From assembly GCF_036227565.1 (NCBI RefSeq), contig NZ_CP109460.1, positions 8,122,001 through 8,186,000 on the forward strand: a stretch of DNA of 64,000 nucleotides, read 5' to 3'. The stretch's first letter is position 1. Each line of letters opens with the position of its first letter. The stretch comes from Streptomyces sp. NBC_01454. Lineage in GTDB: Bacteria; Actinomycetota; Actinomycetes; Streptomycetales; Streptomycetaceae. A program made the position numbers and the translations under genes. The notes beneath the pieces are model-generated. The model was not told the DNA's origin. It saw only the letters and a program-made list of their open reading frames with translations, and searched no databases. This document shows positions 62,532 to 64,000 of the stretch, piece after piece.

Positions 62532-64000
62532 ATGAGTCAGCAACTCCCGCACGGTGAAGGCTCCGGACAGGCCGATGAGTCCGGCGGTGCGGCCGCTGAC
62601 GACCCGCCGCGGGGGCCGGCCGGAGCGGGGTCGCGGTGGACCACCCGCCGGGCGCTGAGCGTCAGTGTCGCGGTGGTGATGGTGGCGCTGGTGCTCCTCG
62701 GCGGCGGTGGCGCGTGGGTGCACGCGCGCGCCGCGGACGCCACCGCCAGACTCGTCGACCGCTCCAGCCCGGCGCTGATCGCCGCGGCCGGCCTGGAGAA
62801 CGCGGTGGTCAACCAGGAGACCGGCATCCGCGGCTACGGGCTCACCGGCCGGCGGCAGTTCCTGGACCCCTACCACGACGGGCTCACCCAGCAGCAGACC
62901 GCCGCCGCTCGCCTGCGCACACTCCTCGGGCACGACGGGCCGGCCGCGCGGGACCTGGCACGCGTCCTGGACCGGACCGAGGTGTGGCAGCGGGAGTTCG
63001 CCCGGCCCGTCGCCGCCGCACCGAGCGGCGCCCCCGTCCGCCTCGCCGCCCGGGACGCGGGGGCCGGGCTGCGCAGCTTCGACGCCGTCCGTGCCGCACT
63101 CGGCGCCCAGCAGCGTCATCTGGAGCACGAACGCGCCCAGGCGCGGGCCGAACTCCACGATGTGGCGGTGCTCCAGAACTGGATCTTCACGGGGCTCGCC
63201 GCCGTGGTGTTCGTGGTGATCGTGCTCGCCGTGATCGGCCTGAGGCGCGGCGTGACCGAGCCGCTCGGCAAACTGTCCGCCGATGTCCGCGCCGCGGCCC
63301 GCGGCGACTTCCGCCGGCCGGTGAAGGGGACCGGACCGGCCGACCTGCGCGCCCTCGCCTCCGACATCGACGGTATGCGGCAACGCCTCGTCGACGAGCT
63401 GGCGTTCAGCGACGAGGCCCGGGCGCAGCTGGACGCGCAGGCCACCGAGCTGCAGCGTTCCAACAGCGAACTCGAGCAGTTCGCCTACGTCGCCTCGCAC
63501 GACCTGCAGGAACCCCTGCGCAAGGTGGCCAGCTTCTGCCAGCTGCTCCAGCGCCGCAACGCCGCACAACTCGACGACCGGGCACAGCAGTACATCGGCT
63601 TCGCGGTGGACGGCGCCAACCGCATGCAGGCACTCATCAACGCCCTGCTCGCCTTCTCCCGGGTCGGACGGGTACACGCCGAGCACACGGACGTCGACCT
63701 GGAGCAGCTCTTCGGCCAGGTGCGGGACTCCCTCAGCATCGCCATCGAGGAGTCGGCCGCCACCGTCACCCACGATCCGCTGCCCACGGTCCCCGGTGAC
63801 ACCACGCAGCTGGGGATGCTGCTGCAGAACCTCCTGAGCAACGCCCTCAAGTTCCGCTCACCCGACCGGCCCCCGGCCGTCCATCTCTCGGCCCGCCGGG
63901 CGGACGGCTACTGGCACTTCTCGGTCGACGACAACGGCATCGGCATCGAACCCGCCTACAGCGACAAGATCTTCGTCATCTTCCAGCGGCTCCACACCCG
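62532..64000 (+). CDS. CHASE3 sensor histidine kinase, cut by the window end
   Basis: The visible 489 residues show: a Pro/Gly-rich N-terminus, helix 1 (about 40-62, ALSVSVAVVMVALVLLGGGG), a CHASE3 sensor domain (about 70-205, with ENAVVNQETGIRGYGLTG), helix 2 (about 215-238), HAMP (about 238-290), a phosphoacceptor helix with the His in FAYVASHDLQEPLRKVASF, and the start of the ATPase domain (NLLSNALKFRS, DDNGIGIE). The G2 box and C-terminus lie beyond base 64000. It is the typical partner of an Rcp1-like receiver, encoded divergently here. Confidence 0.9.
   Translation, partial: MSQQLPHGEGSGQADESGGAAADDPPRGPAGAGSRWTTRRALSVSVAVVMVALVLLGGGGAWVHARAADATARLVDRSSPALIAAAGLENAVVNQETGIRGYGLTGRRQFLDPYHDGLTQQQTAAARLRTLLGHDGPAARDLARVLDRTEVWQREFARPVAAAPSGAPVRLAARDAGAGLRSFDAVRAALGAQQRHLEHERAQARAELHDVAVLQNWIFTGLAAVVFVVIVLAVIGLRRGVTEPLGKLSADVRAAARGDFRRPVKGTGPADLRALASDIDGMRQRLVDELAFSDEARAQLDAQATELQRSNSELEQFAYVASHDLQEPLRKVASFCQLLQRRNAAQLDDRAQQYIGFAVDGANRMQALINALLAFSRVGRVHAEHTDVDLEQLFGQVRDSLSIAIEESAATVTHDPLPTVPGDTTQLGMLLQNLLSNALKFRSPDRPPAVHLSARRADGYWHFSVDDNGIGIEPAYSDKIFVIFQRLHT

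Overview
The window is high-GC actinobacterial DNA, almost certainly from Streptomyces. Third codon positions are strongly GC-biased, GTG starts are frequent, neighbouring genes are coupled by ATGA or GTGA overlaps, and the families present (ECF42-type sigma factor with a DGPF partner, SpoIIE/GAF/ATPase protein, CHASE3 kinase, MmyB-type regulator) are typical of the genus. No rRNA, tRNA or CRISPR array was found. The gene mix looks like an accessory or chromosome-arm region rather than a core segment.

0-17.8 kb. A DHFR-like reductase and a secreted tripeptidyl-peptidase-like hydrolase precede the most interesting locus, 2.5-14.2 kb. This is one uninterrupted run of nine genes: ATP-grasp ligase, DUF364-type protein, CysK-like PLP enzyme, enolase-superfamily dipeptide epimerase, an MFS exporter fused to a methyltransferase, then a complete Opp/Nik-type ABC importer (Tat lipoprotein, two permeases, twin ATPase). 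It starts behind a promoter carrying a Zur-like box. Together these read as make, export and re-import of a small zinc (or related metal) chelator assembled without an NRPS. A P450/alpha-beta hydrolase pair and a divergent MHS-type transporter follow.

17.8-25.7 kb. ECF42-like sigma factor with its DGPF partner, an AI-2E-type permease ending in a large hairpin, a GNAT, a macrolide-type glycosyltransferase, a zinc-ribbon methyltransferase and an acyltransferase-3 membrane protein.

26.3-30.3 kb. Surface or exported repeat proteins: a signal-peptide beta-helix protein and two IPT/TIG proteins without signal peptides. A YVTN-propeller/IPT relative lies at 52.3-53.9 kb and shares the same -PG(I/V) C-terminus.

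30.4-46.2 kb. GMC oxidoreductase, GNAT, a three-gene AztABC/Znu-like zinc importer, a VOC protein, a broken MarR gene beside an IS5 remnant, an acyl-CoA block (AMP ligase, double CaiB CoA-transferase, acyl-CoA dehydrogenase), a GH88 hydrolase with an MFS transporter, and a Met/His-rich membrane protein followed by an ECF sigma factor.

46.3-55.3 kb is a mobile-element graveyard: an IS3 fragment, a complete IS630-family element with 25-bp inverted repeats that supplies the stop codon of a SpoIIE/GAF phosphatase gene, an IS5 fragment, a probable transposase tail, and a decayed aldo/keto reductase-MmyB regulator pair.

55.5-64 kb. HD phosphohydrolase, an unrecognised protein coupled to SufS and SufU, an ABC-2 exporter, a small membrane protein, an Rcp1-like response regulator with an unusual N-terminal extension, and a divergent CHASE3 sensor kinase cut by the window edge.
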